A stretch of DNA of 64,000 nt from Phoronis australis (GCA_002633005.1 NMRA01000455.1:210122-274121), one strand, 5' to 3'; positions 49,801-56,459 are shown, counted from the first letter of the stretch. Notes: generated by a model from the letters alone, not told the origin. Translations and numbers: made by a program.

Positions 49801-50403
49801 GGAGACCAGTGGCTGATTTAGAAGGGGGCCATGGGCCCCCTAAAACTCTCCCAGATTCCATTTGGCAATTGGGGGGTGCGAATGTCTAACAAGCAAAATC
49901 TTGGCTAATACTATGCCCTGGCCCCCCTAATTAAAAATCCTGGATCCGCCCCTGGAGACATACGCCAAAACTCGCCACTGGTTGTCTGTAGGTTTCTATG
50001 TAAAAAATATCGCAAAAGTTAGTATTCTCTAATTGCACAAATTTGGTATTATACTTGAAAACAACGTATTGTGTCCAAAGTACAGTGATTCTGCATGTTT
50101 GGAGCAGTCGCGCTGTTAAAACTGAAGGTAAAACGAGGCATTGTGTCCTAAACAACAATGCACAACAATCATTTTTTGCAGTGCCACCAAAGTGTGCAAG
50201 TGATGAATATTTTAGGGAAACAGGCCCTAGATGTTCAGTCGTTCATTGGATCTCAGTGTGGGCATTTTTTTTCAGTGAACCCAGGGGGATGGGCTCCCTC
50301 GTCTGCTCTGCGGATCGTTTACAAGCGAGAGTACCCGAAATTTCTCAGGAAGTTCACGCAGTACGTCATAGACAAGACTGCCGATGAGCCGATTTTGTTT
50401 TAA
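10662..50403 (+). CDS. CERT1: Ceramide transfer protein CERT (START/PH lipid transfer protein)
   Basis: CERT moves ceramide from the ER to the trans-Golgi for sphingomyelin synthesis. Coding exons are 10662-10898, 32166-32282, 33146-33256, 34584-34722 (near-identical copy 35028-35166), 37074-37196, 40088-40242, 40759-40854, 41423-41509, 42490-42567, 43055-43219, 44448-44523 or 44598-44673, 48103-48302, 48982-49111 and 50276-50403. All phases agree, and the sum is 1842 nt (613 aa; human forms are 598 and 624). The PH domain (about residues 26-118) keeps [13 protein letters not shown] and the Gly matching human G67. The PKD-type motif LRRHGS has Ser135. A coiled coil follows, then [14 protein letters not shown] (337-343), which binds VAP at the ER. 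The START domain (about 390-613) keeps residues matching human R442, E446, Q467, W473, N504, Y553 and W562. Introns 1 and 13 carry many repeats. Confidence 0.95.
11195..11255 (+). repeat. tRNA-derived relic
   Basis: An A-box-like TTAGCTGAATGGTTAACATGC is followed about 20 bases later by a B-box-like TGGTTCTATTCCCAG. There is no complete cloverleaf. It is probably a SINE head or a decayed tRNA pseudogene. Confidence 0.4.
11336..11391 (-). repeat. TTTGAGAACC hairpin element, copy 1 (reverse orientation)
   Basis: AGTTTGAGAAC and GTTCTCAAACT form the arms. The loop contains CTACTGAATAATGGGCAT, the reverse complement of the loop in the copies at 19774 and 23052. Confidence 0.75.
12095..12225 (+). 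promoter_or_regulatory. Promoter-like patch inside CERT intron 1
   Basis: A NRF1-half-like ATGCGCAGT lies 40-50 bases before a strong YY1-like CAAGATGGCGC whose ATG (12142-12144) opens a 27-codon frame ending in TAA. The patch is GC-richer than the rest of the intron. An AAAG|GTAGTT donor follows near 12231. This could be an alternative first exon or a piece of a mobile element. Confidence 0.25.
12701..12950. repeat. Tc1/mariner-like MITE, copy 1
   Basis: The ends CAGTACAAGACAGAAGTAATC and GAATACTTTTGGCTTGTACTG are inverted repeats of the Tc1 type and are flanked by TA on both sides (12699-12700 and 12951-12952). The 250-bp length leaves no room for a transposase. Confidence 0.75.
14580..16745. 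repeat. 2.1-kb duplication, left copy
   Basis: This block is repeated at 16747-18862, with a single N (16746) exactly at the junction. The first roughly 1.1 kb differs by scattered substitutions and small indels, including a 40-bp unit (15178-15257) present twice here and once in the other copy. The last roughly 0.95 kb looks identical. The open frames seen in both copies are not real genes. Confidence 0.9.
14826..15345. repeat. MITE with TTTACACCAGAGACAG termini
   Basis: The left end GCATTTACACCAGAGACAG and the right end CTGTCTCTGGTGTAAAAGC are inverted repeats. Subterminal repeats of TGACAC and CACGGTG follow. The second copy lies at about 16993-17468 within the duplication. Confidence 0.65.
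16747..18862. repeat. 2.1-kb duplication, right copy
   Basis: The counterpart of 14580-16745, ending where the left copy meets the N (GGGTGGCTAATATT). The junction N and near-identity point to two haplotypes joined end to end. A true tandem duplication remains possible. Confidence 0.9.
19774..19849 (+). repeat. TTTTGAGAACC hairpin element, copy 2
   Basis: The inner arms TTTTGAGAACCAGTTT (19785-19800) and AAACTGGTTCTCAAAA (19823-19838) pair perfectly. The outer arms AGGTGCC (19774-19780) and GGCACCT (19843-19849) also pair, across a 4/4 internal loop. The terminal loop is 22 nt. Confidence 0.85.
20030..20290 (+). repeat. Dispersed repeat with ACCAAATTTCATTT, partial copy
   Basis: It shares ordered words with 41740-42085 and 51030-51360: ACCAAATTTCATTT, GATGAAATCT, CATTTCATGCAACTT and CAAACAGTGCATAAAGTAT. 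The copies are 250-350 bp and non-coding, so this is a diverged mobile-element family. Confidence 0.6.
23052..23129 (+). repeat. TTTTGAGAACC hairpin element, copy 3
   Basis: The inner arms GCATTTTGAGAACCAGTTT and AAACTGGTTCTCAAAATGC pair perfectly. The outer arms AACATGC and GCATGTT pair across a 2/2 internal loop. The outer arms differ in sequence from copy 2 but still pair. Confidence 0.85.
24655..24790. repeat. Inverted repeat CTAGAACAAGTTACC / GGTAACTTGTTCTAG
   Basis: The two arms lie about 110 bases apart. Related words (CTAGGATAACTTG, GTGTGTGGATGGTAC) occur near 22860 and 25755-25780, so a diverged MITE family is likely. Confidence 0.5.
24933..25475. repeat. 0.27-kb duplication with N at the junction
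   Basis: 24933-25199 is repeated almost exactly at 25201-25475, with a single N at 25200. Differences are a few small indels and substitutions. This is the same junction pattern as the 2.1-kb and exon-4 duplications. Confidence 0.9.
26190..26235. other. Poly-G run with assembly N
   Basis: GCGGGGGGGG followed by N at 26211. The sequence after it has a weak B-box-like GGTTTGATTCC but nothing else supports an RNA gene. Confidence 0.5.
29490..29880 (-). repeat. Dispersed repeat family, reverse copy
   Basis: The reverse complement contains GCAAAAAAGAAAGGTATA, ATGATCAAATTATGTTGGAT and TGCCCAAATTTTGCTAAC-like words in the order seen at 41740-42085 and 51030-51360. It is a diverged, non-coding mobile-element copy. 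Confidence 0.5.
30265..30512 (-). repeat. Tc1/mariner-like MITE, copy 2
   Basis: The left end CTGGCTAAAAGTATTCAGACG and the right end GTCTGATTACTTTTGTCTCATG are inverted and match the family at 12701. It is about 250 bp and non-coding. Confidence 0.6.
32166..32282 (+). CDS. CERT1: CERT exon 2: second half of PH domain
   Basis: 39 codons, phase 0 to 0, between TGGTTATAG and GTGAGA. It encodes [31 protein letters not shown] and INALEIHK. The buried Trp of the C-terminal PH helix (QHWINAL) is present. Confidence 0.95.
33146..33256 (+). CDS. CERT1: CERT exon 3: serine-repeat motif
   Basis: 37 codons between TTTCTAG and GTAAAT. It encodes [20 protein letters not shown] then a Ser/Thr-rich tail. 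LRRHGS matches the PKD site around human Ser132. In vertebrates, phosphorylation there, followed by CK1 sites in the repeats, switches CERT off, and the Ser/Thr-rich tail suggests the same control here. Confidence 0.95.
33257..34299 (+). other. CERT1: CERT intron 3, no element recognised
   Basis: It contains open frames of 62-81 codons that do not resemble known proteins. No exon is seen. Confidence 0.5.
34300..34545. repeat. MITE with GGGCC..TTCCAAGAAA termini, directly upstream of CERT exon 4
   Basis: It begins GGGGCCAATTCCAAGAAA and ends TTTTCTTGGAACGGGCCC, an inverted pair. The interior is rich in ACTTAAGT and TGTCTCAA words. A diverged copy lies at 54174-54395. The right terminus is only 38 bp before exon 4, so the element supplies sequence near that exon's branch-point region. 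Confidence 0.7.
34584..34722 (+). CDS. CERT1: CERT exon 4: coiled-coil segment (copy 1)
   Basis: 139 nt, phase 0 to 1, between GTTACAG and GTAAGT. It encodes [40 protein letters not shown] and NPSIHD, matching the CERT central coiled coil. Confidence 0.9.
34891..34903. other. Assembly gap of 13 N
   Basis: The gap separates two near-identical blocks, about 34460-34823 and 34904-35278, each carrying CERT exon 4. Confidence 0.99.
35028..35166 (+). pseudogene. CERT1: Second copy of CERT exon 4, probably an assembly duplicate
   Basis: It differs from copy 1 by one synonymous base (TCG to TCA, Ser), with intron changes nearby (an 8-9 bp indel after GATTAGTT). Splicing in both copies (139 nt each) would shift the frame, so at most one can be used. 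The 13-N gap between them makes a haplotype duplicate the simplest reading. Confidence 0.8.
35855..36115. repeat. Diverged short tandem array (GAGCCATGTT-like units)
   Basis: Units of roughly 27-30 bp with variants of GTGAGCCATGTTG, AGAGCTGTGTTTTTGGGTG and GTGAGCCGTGTTCACTTG recur. A similar decayed array lies at about 47165-47340. The minus-strand frame running through it is an artefact. Confidence 0.5.
36116..37073 (+). other. CERT1: Rest of CERT intron 4, no gene seen
   Basis: AT-rich. It includes a CTCF-core-like TCCATCTGGTGG at about 36504-36515 (11 of 12 positions). Confidence 0.4.
37074..37196 (+). CDS. CERT1: CERT exon 5: acidic linker
   Basis: 123 nt, phase 1 to 1, between TCTGTTAG and GTAAGA. 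It encodes [20 protein letters not shown] and a second acidic stretch ending NDKDM. It corresponds to the poorly conserved acidic linker after the coiled coil in vertebrate CERT. Confidence 0.85.
38270..39030. repeat. About 147-bp diverged tandem repeat with CTCF-core-like motif per unit
   Basis: Roughly five units follow one another. Core motifs are GCCCCCTAGTGG (38429-38440), GCCACCTAGTGG (38574-38585), a decayed CTCCTAGTGA (about 38730-38739), GCCCCCTAGTGA (38872-38883) and ACCATCTAGTGG (39016-39027). Between them recur TTTTTTNCG, TATCTCCTAAA, TTTAGCAAAT and TATTNATATGAAATTG-like words. Spacing is about 144-153 bp. A frame of 116 codons through units 2-4 is a by-product of the repeat. Confidence 0.8.
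39305..39523 (+). repeat. Tc1/mariner-like MITE, copy 3
   Basis: It starts ACGGTACAAGATGGAAGTAATC and ends TGAATACTTTTGGCCTGTAC. The interior CATGCCGGCAAATTACAGAAC matches the copy at 46687. Confidence 0.65.
40088..40242 (+). CDS. CERT1: CERT exon 6: [14 protein letters not shown] helix region
   Basis: 155 nt, phase 1 to 0. The acceptor GTATTTTACAG restores frame with exon 5 (G plus CA). It encodes [37 protein letters not shown] and RKRMER, very close to vertebrate CERT. An upstream CGCACAG would put the conserved frame out of phase and is rejected. Confidence 0.92.
40759..40854 (+). CDS. CERT1: CERT exon 7: second coiled coil
   Basis: 32 codons between GTTTCCAG and GTAAGG. It encodes [18 protein letters not shown] and [14 protein letters not shown], matching the EEAYK..GGPDYE stretch of CERT. 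Confidence 0.93.
41423..41509 (+). CDS. CERT1: CERT exon 8: FFAT motif
   Basis: 29 codons between CTTCTTCAG and GTAATT. It encodes [18 protein letters not shown] then [18 protein letters not shown] is an FFAT core that binds VAP proteins and so tethers CERT to the ER. Position 7 is Asp, not the usual Glu. Confidence 0.94.
41740..42085 (+). repeat. Dispersed repeat family, forward copy
   Basis: It contains GCCAAAAAGGAAAGGTACATT, GACCAAATTTCTAGACGAGA, TTTCATTTTATGCAACTTA and AACAGTGCATAAATACC, shared in order with 20030, 29490 (reverse) and 51030. It lies inside CERT intron 8. Confidence 0.55.
42490..42567 (+). CDS. CERT1: CERT exon 9: proline-rich linker
   Basis: 26 codons between TGTCCACAG and GTAAGT. 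It encodes [18 protein letters not shown] then PSHPYYKE. It sits where vertebrates have the Ser-rich linker that includes the GPBP-specific exon. No separate GPBP-type exon was found in intron 9. Confidence 0.88.
43055..43219 (+). CDS. CERT1: CERT exon 10: start of START domain
   Basis: 55 codons, phase 0 to 0. It encodes [19 protein letters not shown] and [14 protein letters not shown], the first strands of the START lipid-binding fold. The acceptor CTAAAATCCAG has a weak pyrimidine tract. The donor is GTCAAG|GTAAGA. Confidence 0.92.
43436..43730. repeat. MITE with GGGGCCTTTTTCGTGGAAAGTGAC termini
   Basis: The left end GGGGCCTTTTTCGTGGAAAG and the right end TTTTATGAAAAGGACCCC are inverted repeats with a few mismatches. 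It is about 295 bp, non-coding, in CERT intron 10. No clear target duplication is visible. Confidence 0.65.
44160..44186. other. Poly-G run with assembly N (44172)
   Basis: A run of about 26 G with one N, an unreliable stretch about 260 bases before exon 11a. Confidence 0.9.
44448..44523 (+). CDS. CERT1: CERT exon 11a: alternative START-domain exon
   Basis: 76 nt, phase 0 to 1, between TTGTTGTAG and GTAACT. It encodes [12 protein letters not shown] then [13 protein letters not shown] plus one base of a Gly codon. The C-x-YFW pattern is the one seen in vertebrate CERT (EVCNYFW). Residues matching human R442 and E446, which contact ceramide, are Arg453 and Glu457. It is followed after 74 nt by a second version of the same exon. 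Confidence 0.9.
44598..44673 (+). CDS. CERT1: CERT exon 11b: alternative START-domain exon
   Basis: 76 nt, phase 0 to 1, between GCCTTTGTTTCAG and GTAACG. It encodes [12 protein letters not shown] then [13 protein letters not shown] plus one base. It matches 18 of 25 residues of 11a, and differs mainly in the stretch before FW (HEMAHM against REICSY). The residues matching R442 and E446 are kept. Codon third positions differ widely, so the duplication is old and both copies look selected. Inclusion of both exons would shift the frame. Confidence 0.9.
44699..44717 (+). promoter_or_regulatory. CTCF-consensus site after exon 11b
   Basis: TTGCCACCAGGTGGCGGTA matches all 19 positions of the vertebrate CTCF consensus YDRCCASYAGRKGGCRSYV as I recall it. 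It lies 26 nt after the exon 11b donor. Binding is not shown. Confidence 0.45.
45065..45281. repeat. Foldback element with a tRNA-like 3' half in each arm
   Basis: The arms run from CTAAGTCTGG at 45065 and CCAGACTTAG ending at 45281, with long matching inner sequence (AATATAAGTCTAAAA against TTTTTAGACTTATATT). Near the centre the + strand carries GTTCAAGTCCTGGTTGGGGC and the - strand GGTTCAAATCCCGGTTGG. Both look like a tRNA T-arm with acceptor strand. The central 36 bases are the loop. Confidence 0.75.
45440..45685 (-). repeat. Tc1/mariner-like MITE, copy 4 (decayed)
   Basis: The left end CGCCAAAAAAGTTCAAACAAAATGACCCAGAATTCC (read in parts) and the right end TTGTCTGATTTCTTTTTTCTG match the family, with more divergence than the copy at 12701. 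Confidence 0.5.
46687..46991 (+). repeat. Tc1/mariner-like MITE, copy 5
   Basis: It starts TACAGTCAAGACAAAAGTAA and ends AATACTTTTGGCATATATTATA. The left terminal sequence AGACAAAAGTAATCAGACAAA occurs twice in tandem (about 46694 and 46730). Confidence 0.7.
47165..47340. repeat. Decayed short tandem array related to 35855-36115
   Basis: It contains AGAGCCATGTTTGGTGATCGG, GGTCAAAACTGTGAGTGGC and GGTCAATAAGCCCTGTTT-type units of about 27-30 bp. Confidence 0.4.
48103..48302 (+). CDS. CERT1: CERT exon 12: START core
   Basis: 200 nt, phase 1 to 0, between TCGTCACACAG and GTGAGT. It encodes [40 protein letters not shown] and [16 protein letters not shown]. It keeps residues matching human Q467 (Gln482), W473 (Trp488) and N504 (Asn519). 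By my alignment the loop between the E446 and Q467 equivalents is four residues longer than in human CERT. Confidence 0.94.
48982..49111 (+). CDS. CERT1: CERT exon 13: START core
   Basis: 130 nt, phase 0 to 1, between TTTCTTTGCAG and GTAGGT. It encodes [40 protein letters not shown] and VAN. Tyr568 matches human Y553. Confidence 0.94.
49807..49954. repeat. CAGNGGCNGAT-ended MITE, copy 3
   Basis: It begins CAGTGGCTGATTTAG and ends CCTGGATCCGCCCCTG. Both flanks are GAGAC (49802-49806 and 49955-49959), a 5-bp target duplication. The interior matches copy 2 at 3204 in the opposite orientation. It lies in CERT intron 13. Confidence 0.85.
50276..50403 (+). CDS. CERT1: CERT last coding exon
   Basis: 128 nt from the acceptor TTTTTTTTCAG to TAA at 50401-50403. 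It encodes [40 protein letters not shown] and F. NPGGWAP holds the Trp matching human W562 at the mouth of the ceramide pocket. The C-terminus PILF is that of vertebrate CERT. Confidence 0.96.
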
Positions 50404-50457
50404 GAAGGACGCTGTCCTTTCATGCAAAAGCTTGCTCCTGGCCGTGTGCTTGTCTGC

Positions 50458-50469
50458 GCCACCTAGTGG
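50458..50469 (-). promoter_or_regulatory. CTCF-core-like motif in CERT 3' UTR
   Basis: GCCACCTAGTGG matches the 12-bp CTCF core on the minus strand. With flanks, 18 of 19 consensus positions match. Confidence 0.35.
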
Positions 50470-51029
50470 CTGCCCCATCTGTCGATGCTAGTCCATGACA
50501 CCTAGTTGTGCTGTTCTGTGATTGTCTAAATGCTCAGTTGTTGGATGAATTCAGTCGTGACTGTCAGAGTTGTTTGAATTGTTGTGAATTCATTTGCCTG
50601 ACGATTCTTACGTTCCCAAATGAAGAACAAGTTCTATTGCCGGGTTTGTAAATATTCAGCCTGGACTTTAAAAAGAAATGGTCAGTTTATGGTCGGACTT
50701 GCTACGACTCACGGTGGATTTGACCGGAGTATATAGAGCCAGGTCAATAACCTGATCTGCTGCTCCATCTTTTGGCTGTTGTCAAACCAATGACCTCACT
50801 GTATGTATGTACATGTTTTGTTTGGAACATCCACGTTTAGATTTTGCACATGAACTTCATGTAAAATGTCAGATTCTTTAAGGTTATGTCGAACCTCACC
50901 GACAAGTCTGTACTTGTATGTAGTCAAATATCCACAAAACTATATTAATTTAAACTACAATGTACGTTGATATTTTTGAAAGTAAAAAAAGCCTGAGAGT
51001 AGATTTGATTTTTAATTTGGTCACAGACC

Positions 51030-51360
51030 TTGTGTTTTTGGTGAAGTTTTGCAAAAAAGAAAGGTATATCAGGTACATCGATAACAAAACAATTGTATCA
51101 AAAACATGACCAAATTTCATTTAATATTAATGTTCCAAGATGAAATCTCTAAAACTCTGTTGCAGTTTTTTTCGTTCATTTCATTTTCCTTTTGATGCAA
51201 CTTGCGATTTTCATGGAAACCAGTATTGATAGCTTCTCATACACATGTGCAAGAGTGTAACATCTTAAAAACAATTCCAAACAACAGTTTGGGCAACAGT
51301 GCATGAAGCATATTATCTGGAGGTGTTGTGTGAATTTTATCAGCCATGTCTGAAATCTGA
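51030..51360 (+). repeat. Dispersed repeat family, copy in CERT 3' region
   Basis: It shares GCAAAAAAGAAAGGTATATC, GACCAAATTTCATTTAAT, GATGAAATCTCTAAAACTC, TGATGCAACTTGCGA and GGGCAACAGTGCATGAAGC with the copies at 20030 and 41740. Confidence 0.6.
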
Positions 51361-52771
51361 TGTTCTGAAGTTAACCAAGCTGGGACATTTTTCAAGGGTT
51401 TTACCTAACCTTAACCTGTTATGGTCACAGTGGCTTCGGAGCGGTGACAAGTGAGCCACTGGTCTTCTGTGATCAGTAATTCTCAAAACTCTTTCATGTT
51501 GGATTAAGTCAAAATGTAGTGTTGTGCTGTTTGTTTTTTTGAAAGTTGGTGCAGTGAAGCTGTATGACCGTTTGTAGTTATCCATATTTTCAAAAAGAAA
51601 TCATTGCCGATGGCAGCTGAAATGTGTTCAGATGCAACTGGAATGGGTCGGGATACTTGCTTTTACCCATTGTCATCTCTGACGACAGCTTTCAAAACAA
51701 GGCCTGCGCAGACAAGGCCCAATTATACTATTTTTCGATCCGTAGTAGATTGCGAATCCCTGTATATTACGATTAGTACAGTTTCTCCTATCCACCACCT
51801 CTCTTTCCTGAATGCTCCTTTGATTCAGTTGGCATGATGCCTTCATGGTCCAGTGTGGTCATCATGTACTTTTATGTGAAGTAACTATTACACACCAATG
51901 TAAGTGTACCAAGCTGTACATGTGTTTGTCGCCATGCAACACAACACCGTCAGGTTTTGACTACTCTTCACTAAGAAACCCCTGGCAAGTTGTCTTGACA
52001 ACAGCCTGGCATCCTCCTATCTTTTGATTTTCTGAAGTTACTCCAGCTGTCCTTACCTAAATACACTGCAGACTTGAGTAACAGTGTCATGACAGTTGGT
52101 GTCTTAAATGACTCTAACCGTCACTTCTGACAGAGACATCTGTTGTGAAAAACGTTTATCTTAAAGCCTACTTCATTCCATTAACTGGGTCAAGGAGAAA
52201 TATTTCACAATCTCTCCAGTTTGGACACTTATGGGAAAAAAGGGGAAGTCACTCTGTAGGTATGTCCACAATTATTGGAAAGAGTGGTAACTCCCTGGTA
52301 ATACAATAGTTCAGTGACTAGCACCATACCCTACTGTCTGTTCAGCCCAAAGTTGCTGCACACAGGAGTATGCTCCTTGGTTATTTTTTGCACACTTAGG
52401 AGCTGCGTTTTGCCCCATTGCTAACTCTAAAAGTTCCACAACTGTCTCTGCAAACTAAATTGACCTGTTCCCTGTGCCTTATGCACACTATGTAAGAACA
52501 ATATTTATTTTTGTCTAGCTAGCACATTTAAACGAGAATATACCTCTTTTATTGTCCTATCCTGGATAGGCTTATTAGCCTTGAGTCCAGACTGTTGAAC
52601 CAGACCGCAGTTGTGTCTTGATTAAGTTCGTTCTTTTACCTGTTGGGTTCCTAGTAACTATTGCACTTTATTCTAATTTATAATGCCAAAATTAATTATA
52701 GATTCATATTTTCATTTATAAAAAATTCCATGTAAATTATATGTGATTTTGCGTTTTTGCCCAAGTTGGTA

Positions 52772-52777
52772 AATAAA
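52772..52777 (+). terminator. CERT1: Candidate CERT polyadenylation signal
   Basis: AATAAA in an AT-rich setting about 2.37 kb after the stop codon. Other signals could be used. Confidence 0.4.
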
Positions 52778-54173
52778 GAATTCTTGAAATTTTCAGAAAT
52801 TGTAAAGAGTATTGTTTGTATCATGCACGTTTTTGTTTTTGGAGTAATCTTAAGTAGTAGAGTGACTAGAAAGTGGTCCCAGGTTAAAATGTACTGTTGG
52901 TTTCAAAATACATGCACAACGGGCTGTGTTTCCTTGCGAGGAAAGCGAGGTGGTGAAAGTCTTCTCGAGGTATGCCATGCATATCAAGTGAATCACGTGA
53001 TCGCTTTACTTGCTAGTGTCTCTTGTCAGGGAAATGCAGCCTAGGACCTCTGACCACCAAGCTAAACTCGAGAATCGACTTAAAAACGACCAATTATATC
53101 ATGAAATTGCAAGCCATGCACGTCAATTTTCGAGTCAAGTCTGGAGCAGAGATTGGTGGTCGCGGACCTTAGCTTGTCTTTTTGTTGCCTAAAATGATAC
53201 ATGTATGTTGTATATGAGATGGGTCAAATGATAGACAGGTTGTATTCGTTTGTTCCTATGTTCTGCTGGATTTATGTTTTTGACAACCATTCGAGACATG
53301 TTTTTGACCTTGCCTGTGTCATGTTCGCACAATGCTATAGAAGTCACACTGGGATAATGTAATTGTTGTCACTCGGTAGGAATTTTTCGTCAATCGACCT
53401 ATCGTGTTGGTTACGCATTATAGACAGGTGCCTGAAGTTTCGTCAGAAGTTCACGAAAAGGGATGCTAAGTTTGTATCAAGCATGAGGTGGGAGAAGCAC
53501 TTTTCACGGGCCGTAGAACTCACTATTGTGCGAAAACGTTGTCACCCTCCACATGCACTTTACAAAGACTTACCACGCACCGTAAAGTCTTATCATGAAC
53601 CGTAAAAGGGCTTACCACGCACCATAAAGAACCCTTATCATAGAAGCTGAAATATAATCACACGCACAGCCTTACCACGAAAAATTAAGGCAGTGTTTGT
53701 GCGTGTGTGCGAACATGAGGTCGCTTGATACCGCTGATTTAGTTTGGAATTTGCTTGGATGTTTTGGGATGAGTGATTCTTGCTAAATTCGGCCTCAGAG
53801 ACTGTCACCGTGTACGGTTGTTCTCGGATTTGACATACGGTGATCTTTACACTCTAGCGCCCTAGTCAAAGTCCTTGCGCACCAATTCCCCGGATGTTTC
53901 CATGCTGTGATTCGCGTAAAGATTAAATCGGAAACTGTCACTAGGGTCTGTTGTACAAGAGTAGGGGACTGCGGTCACGTTTCGTAATGAGGGTGCGGTC
54001 CGTGGTAAGGATTGTTCCCGCCTACACTGGTTATTAGCACCCAACTGATGAGATAGTATATTAATGGTTTCGTCAGGTGATTGAATGACGGGTAAATGTC
54101 TATTTAATCTCTTATATTCAGGTGATTTGCGGAACTAGGCGCAGCTTGAGTTCCTGTGATCGCGAGGTCTATG

Positions 54174-54395
54174 ACCCGTTCCAATAATCTGACTTAAGTG
54201 TATTTTTATTTGTGTCTCAGATTTGTCTCAGCTTTCAAACTTTGAAACTTCTCCACATTCGGTAAGTTAGTTTAAATTGGGACAAAATTTAAGAGTCAAA
54301 AACTCTCTTTCTTGAAACGGACAAAGTTAAGTTTTCTGTTTAAATTTGGCGGAAATTTAAGATATGTCTTAAGTTTGTTTTCTTGGAACTGGCCT
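54174..54395. repeat. Second copy of the TTCCAAGAAA-ended MITE
   Basis: It begins ACCCGTTCCAATAATCTGAC and ends TTTTCTTGGAACTGGCC, with interior GATTTGTCTCAGCTTTC and ACTTTGAAACTTC words shared with 34300-34545. Confidence 0.65.
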
Positions 54396-55016
54396 CTGGC
54401 CTGTATGTATTTGGATGGAACATCCGGGACATTCACTGAATAGCAATGTAGTCAGTCCTCCAGCTTCACTAAACAACGGTAATCTGGGATCTTAACGGAC
54501 AACAGTCTTAACCCCATCTGGTGGTTGACATGCACCGAGTCCAGGGGACATCGACTCTTTCTGTTACTCCGGTTCAGAGAGGGCACATTCCCGAGGGTTT
54601 TTACTGAACTCCCTGATGGAGGGCTTGTGGCGGCATTCCTGGATGTACTCGAGTCTGATTTCTTAGAAATTGTATATTCATTTTGCTCACAATCACTTAT
54701 TTCAATATTTTTGTTTGTATTTCTGATCACGCATTGTATGTTCATTTCCGTCTCTGTTCGGTTTGTTGACGTCTTTGCTCTGAGTGATGTGATTTGTATT
54801 TCCTTTTCGTAGGGAACTTTTGGTATGGTTGAGTATGCGTACTACCTATGTTGTTTTGTTCAGTGACTATTGACTATAATTTGTATTAAAAATTGAGAAT
54901 GTGTGCGTTTTTATTTGTAATTGCTTACAGCGTAAGGTTTCAAACGTCTGGCGGCAGGCCAAATTTTTTAATTTCCTTTCTCTGAGGCAGACGTTAAAGG
55001 GTGTCAAATACTGCCA

Positions 55017-55080
55017 TTTCTAATATGCATGCATCTAATATGCATGCATCTAATATGCATGCATCTAATATGCATGCACC
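55017..55080. repeat. 15-bp minisatellite (CTAATATGCATGCAT)4
   Basis: Four nearly perfect tandem copies of a 15-bp unit that contains the palindrome ATGCAT twice. Confidence 0.95.
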
Positions 55081-55770
55081 AAATTGACAGAGCTAGATGT
55101 ATGCATAGCTACAGTGTCCATGTATTACTAATTGCTGGACAATCGTAACTACGACTTCAAATTCCAATATGAGTACCCCCTTGAATAACATGACACAAAA
55201 TTGATTTCCAACGATTTCGTCACTAGGTCAAACGAAAGTAACTTCCACCAGATCATTCCAAACCAACAAGAATTTTTTCTCTCTTAAAGGAGCATGTCAC
55301 CCAAAAAATAACCTATTCTGTATCAATTTAGATCGAGTAGTTCAACTCGATAACGGCACGCTCGGTTGCGTTACCTGACGGCAGACGGAGGTGTTGAAAT
55401 TATCCAATGACGTCATTGGTTTCACACTCCACGCAGTCTGTTCAGCAGTTCAAAAACGGGTTACTGGTGTCGGCTTATCGCTCGAATTCGTCGTTTAAAA
55501 CCAATAAATCATCAAATCTTTGATGTAGAACCCTTAAAAATAAACTGAGTTCTTATAAAACGTGTTGTTTTATTTCGCTGTTACGGATTTATTGGTATTA
55601 GGACACACTCTAGTCTACAATGTTCGGCAGGCCAATTTATCAAGGTACGTAACAGGAGTTTGGGGCCTGTTCGGAGATAAATTCGAAGAATTCTTCCGAG
55701 AAATACAGACAGTAGATATGAGTTGTTTAGACTTGTGATTTTTTGAGTTTTAACACACACAAAACGCTTG

Positions 55771-55872
55771 TTATCCCGGCCAGTGGCTCGGAACCCGATT
55801 AGGCCCGTAGCGGCCGGACTGACTCGTTATCCCGGCCAGTGGCTCGGAACCCGATCAGGCCCGTCGCGGCCG
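55771..55872. repeat. 46-bp direct repeat, 56-bp period
   Basis: TTATCCCGGCCAGTGGCTCG and the following GAACCCGAT..GGCCCGT.GCGGCCG occur twice with two differences, inside the Kolobok-like element. Confidence 0.9.
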
Positions 55873-56276
55873 CCGGCACTGGCACGAACATAAACCAGCT
55901 TGAGTTGGAAACTAAACTTCCAGTCACGAAAAGACTATAATAGTGACCCAAATATATAGTGTGCCCGTAATTATTGATGTGAATTAGCCACGAAACTGAA
56001 AATCTACTAGTTGTCGGGAGCCGCGAAGTCGGGTTCCCCTTCCACAGACCGTCAGGGCAAAGGCTATACAGTAACAATGAATTGAATGCTTTTCTAAATA
56101 AAGATTCCTCTAACATGTGACCATAGCAGGAATTGTTTAACAACAGCTTTCTGTCAGCAAACACTGAATTACCATGCGTTCACACGGCCCAGGTGCCAGA
56201 TCAATTACCTTTATTGCCGGCATCAAAAGCCGGTAACGCAGTAGTTTATTTATTGCTAGCTTCTCATCATTTGCAC

Positions 56277-56459
56277 TCACGAACACTCCAAGGCATTATA
56301 AATTGTATCTAATGAGACAGACTTTGTTTCAGTTTTATATAAGCATTGGTTAGAATGAGAATAATTCATTTTGAAACACATCGCAGAATAATACACACAT
56401 GGCAACTCGCCCGGCGCCAATCCTGATTTAGTCAAGAGCTCATCCGACGAAAACTTCAT
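56277..56459 (-). CDS. Possible exon in the Kolobok-like element, unknown product
   Basis: A 60-codon minus-strand frame from ATG (MKFSSDELLTKSGLAPGE..) ends at TGT TC|GTGAGT, which looks like a real splice donor (GTGAGTGC), so it could be an internal or first exon. I do not recognise the sequence. Its Cys/Tyr-rich middle (PCVYYSAMCF) resembles no family I can name. Confidence 0.3.
   Translation of the reverse strand: MKFSSDELLTKSGLAPGELPCVYYSAMCFKMNYSHSNQCLYKTETKSVSLDTIYNALECS

Larger units (their letters stand above)
50404..52800 (+). other. CERT1: CERT 3' UTR (inferred)
   Basis: No coding sequence follows the stop. A CTCF-core-like GCCACCTAGTGG lies at 50458-50469, and a dispersed repeat copy at 51030-51360. 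The first AATAAA I noted lies at 52772-52777 (GGTAAATAAAGAATTC), which would give a 3' UTR of about 2.4 kb. Confidence 0.5.
52800..55283. other. Intergenic sequence 3' of CERT
   Basis: No supported gene. It holds a cluster of CTTACCACGCACC and CTTATCATGAACC words at 53565-53690, a MITE copy at 54174-54395, a CTCF-core-like CCCATCTGGTGG at 54513-54524 (11 of 12) and a 15-bp minisatellite at 55017-55080. Confidence 0.4.

Noticed and set aside
55799-56164. 121-codon minus-strand frame
   Set aside because: It lies inside the Kolobok-like element and runs into the 46-bp direct repeats. I see no transposase motif, so I do not call it coding.
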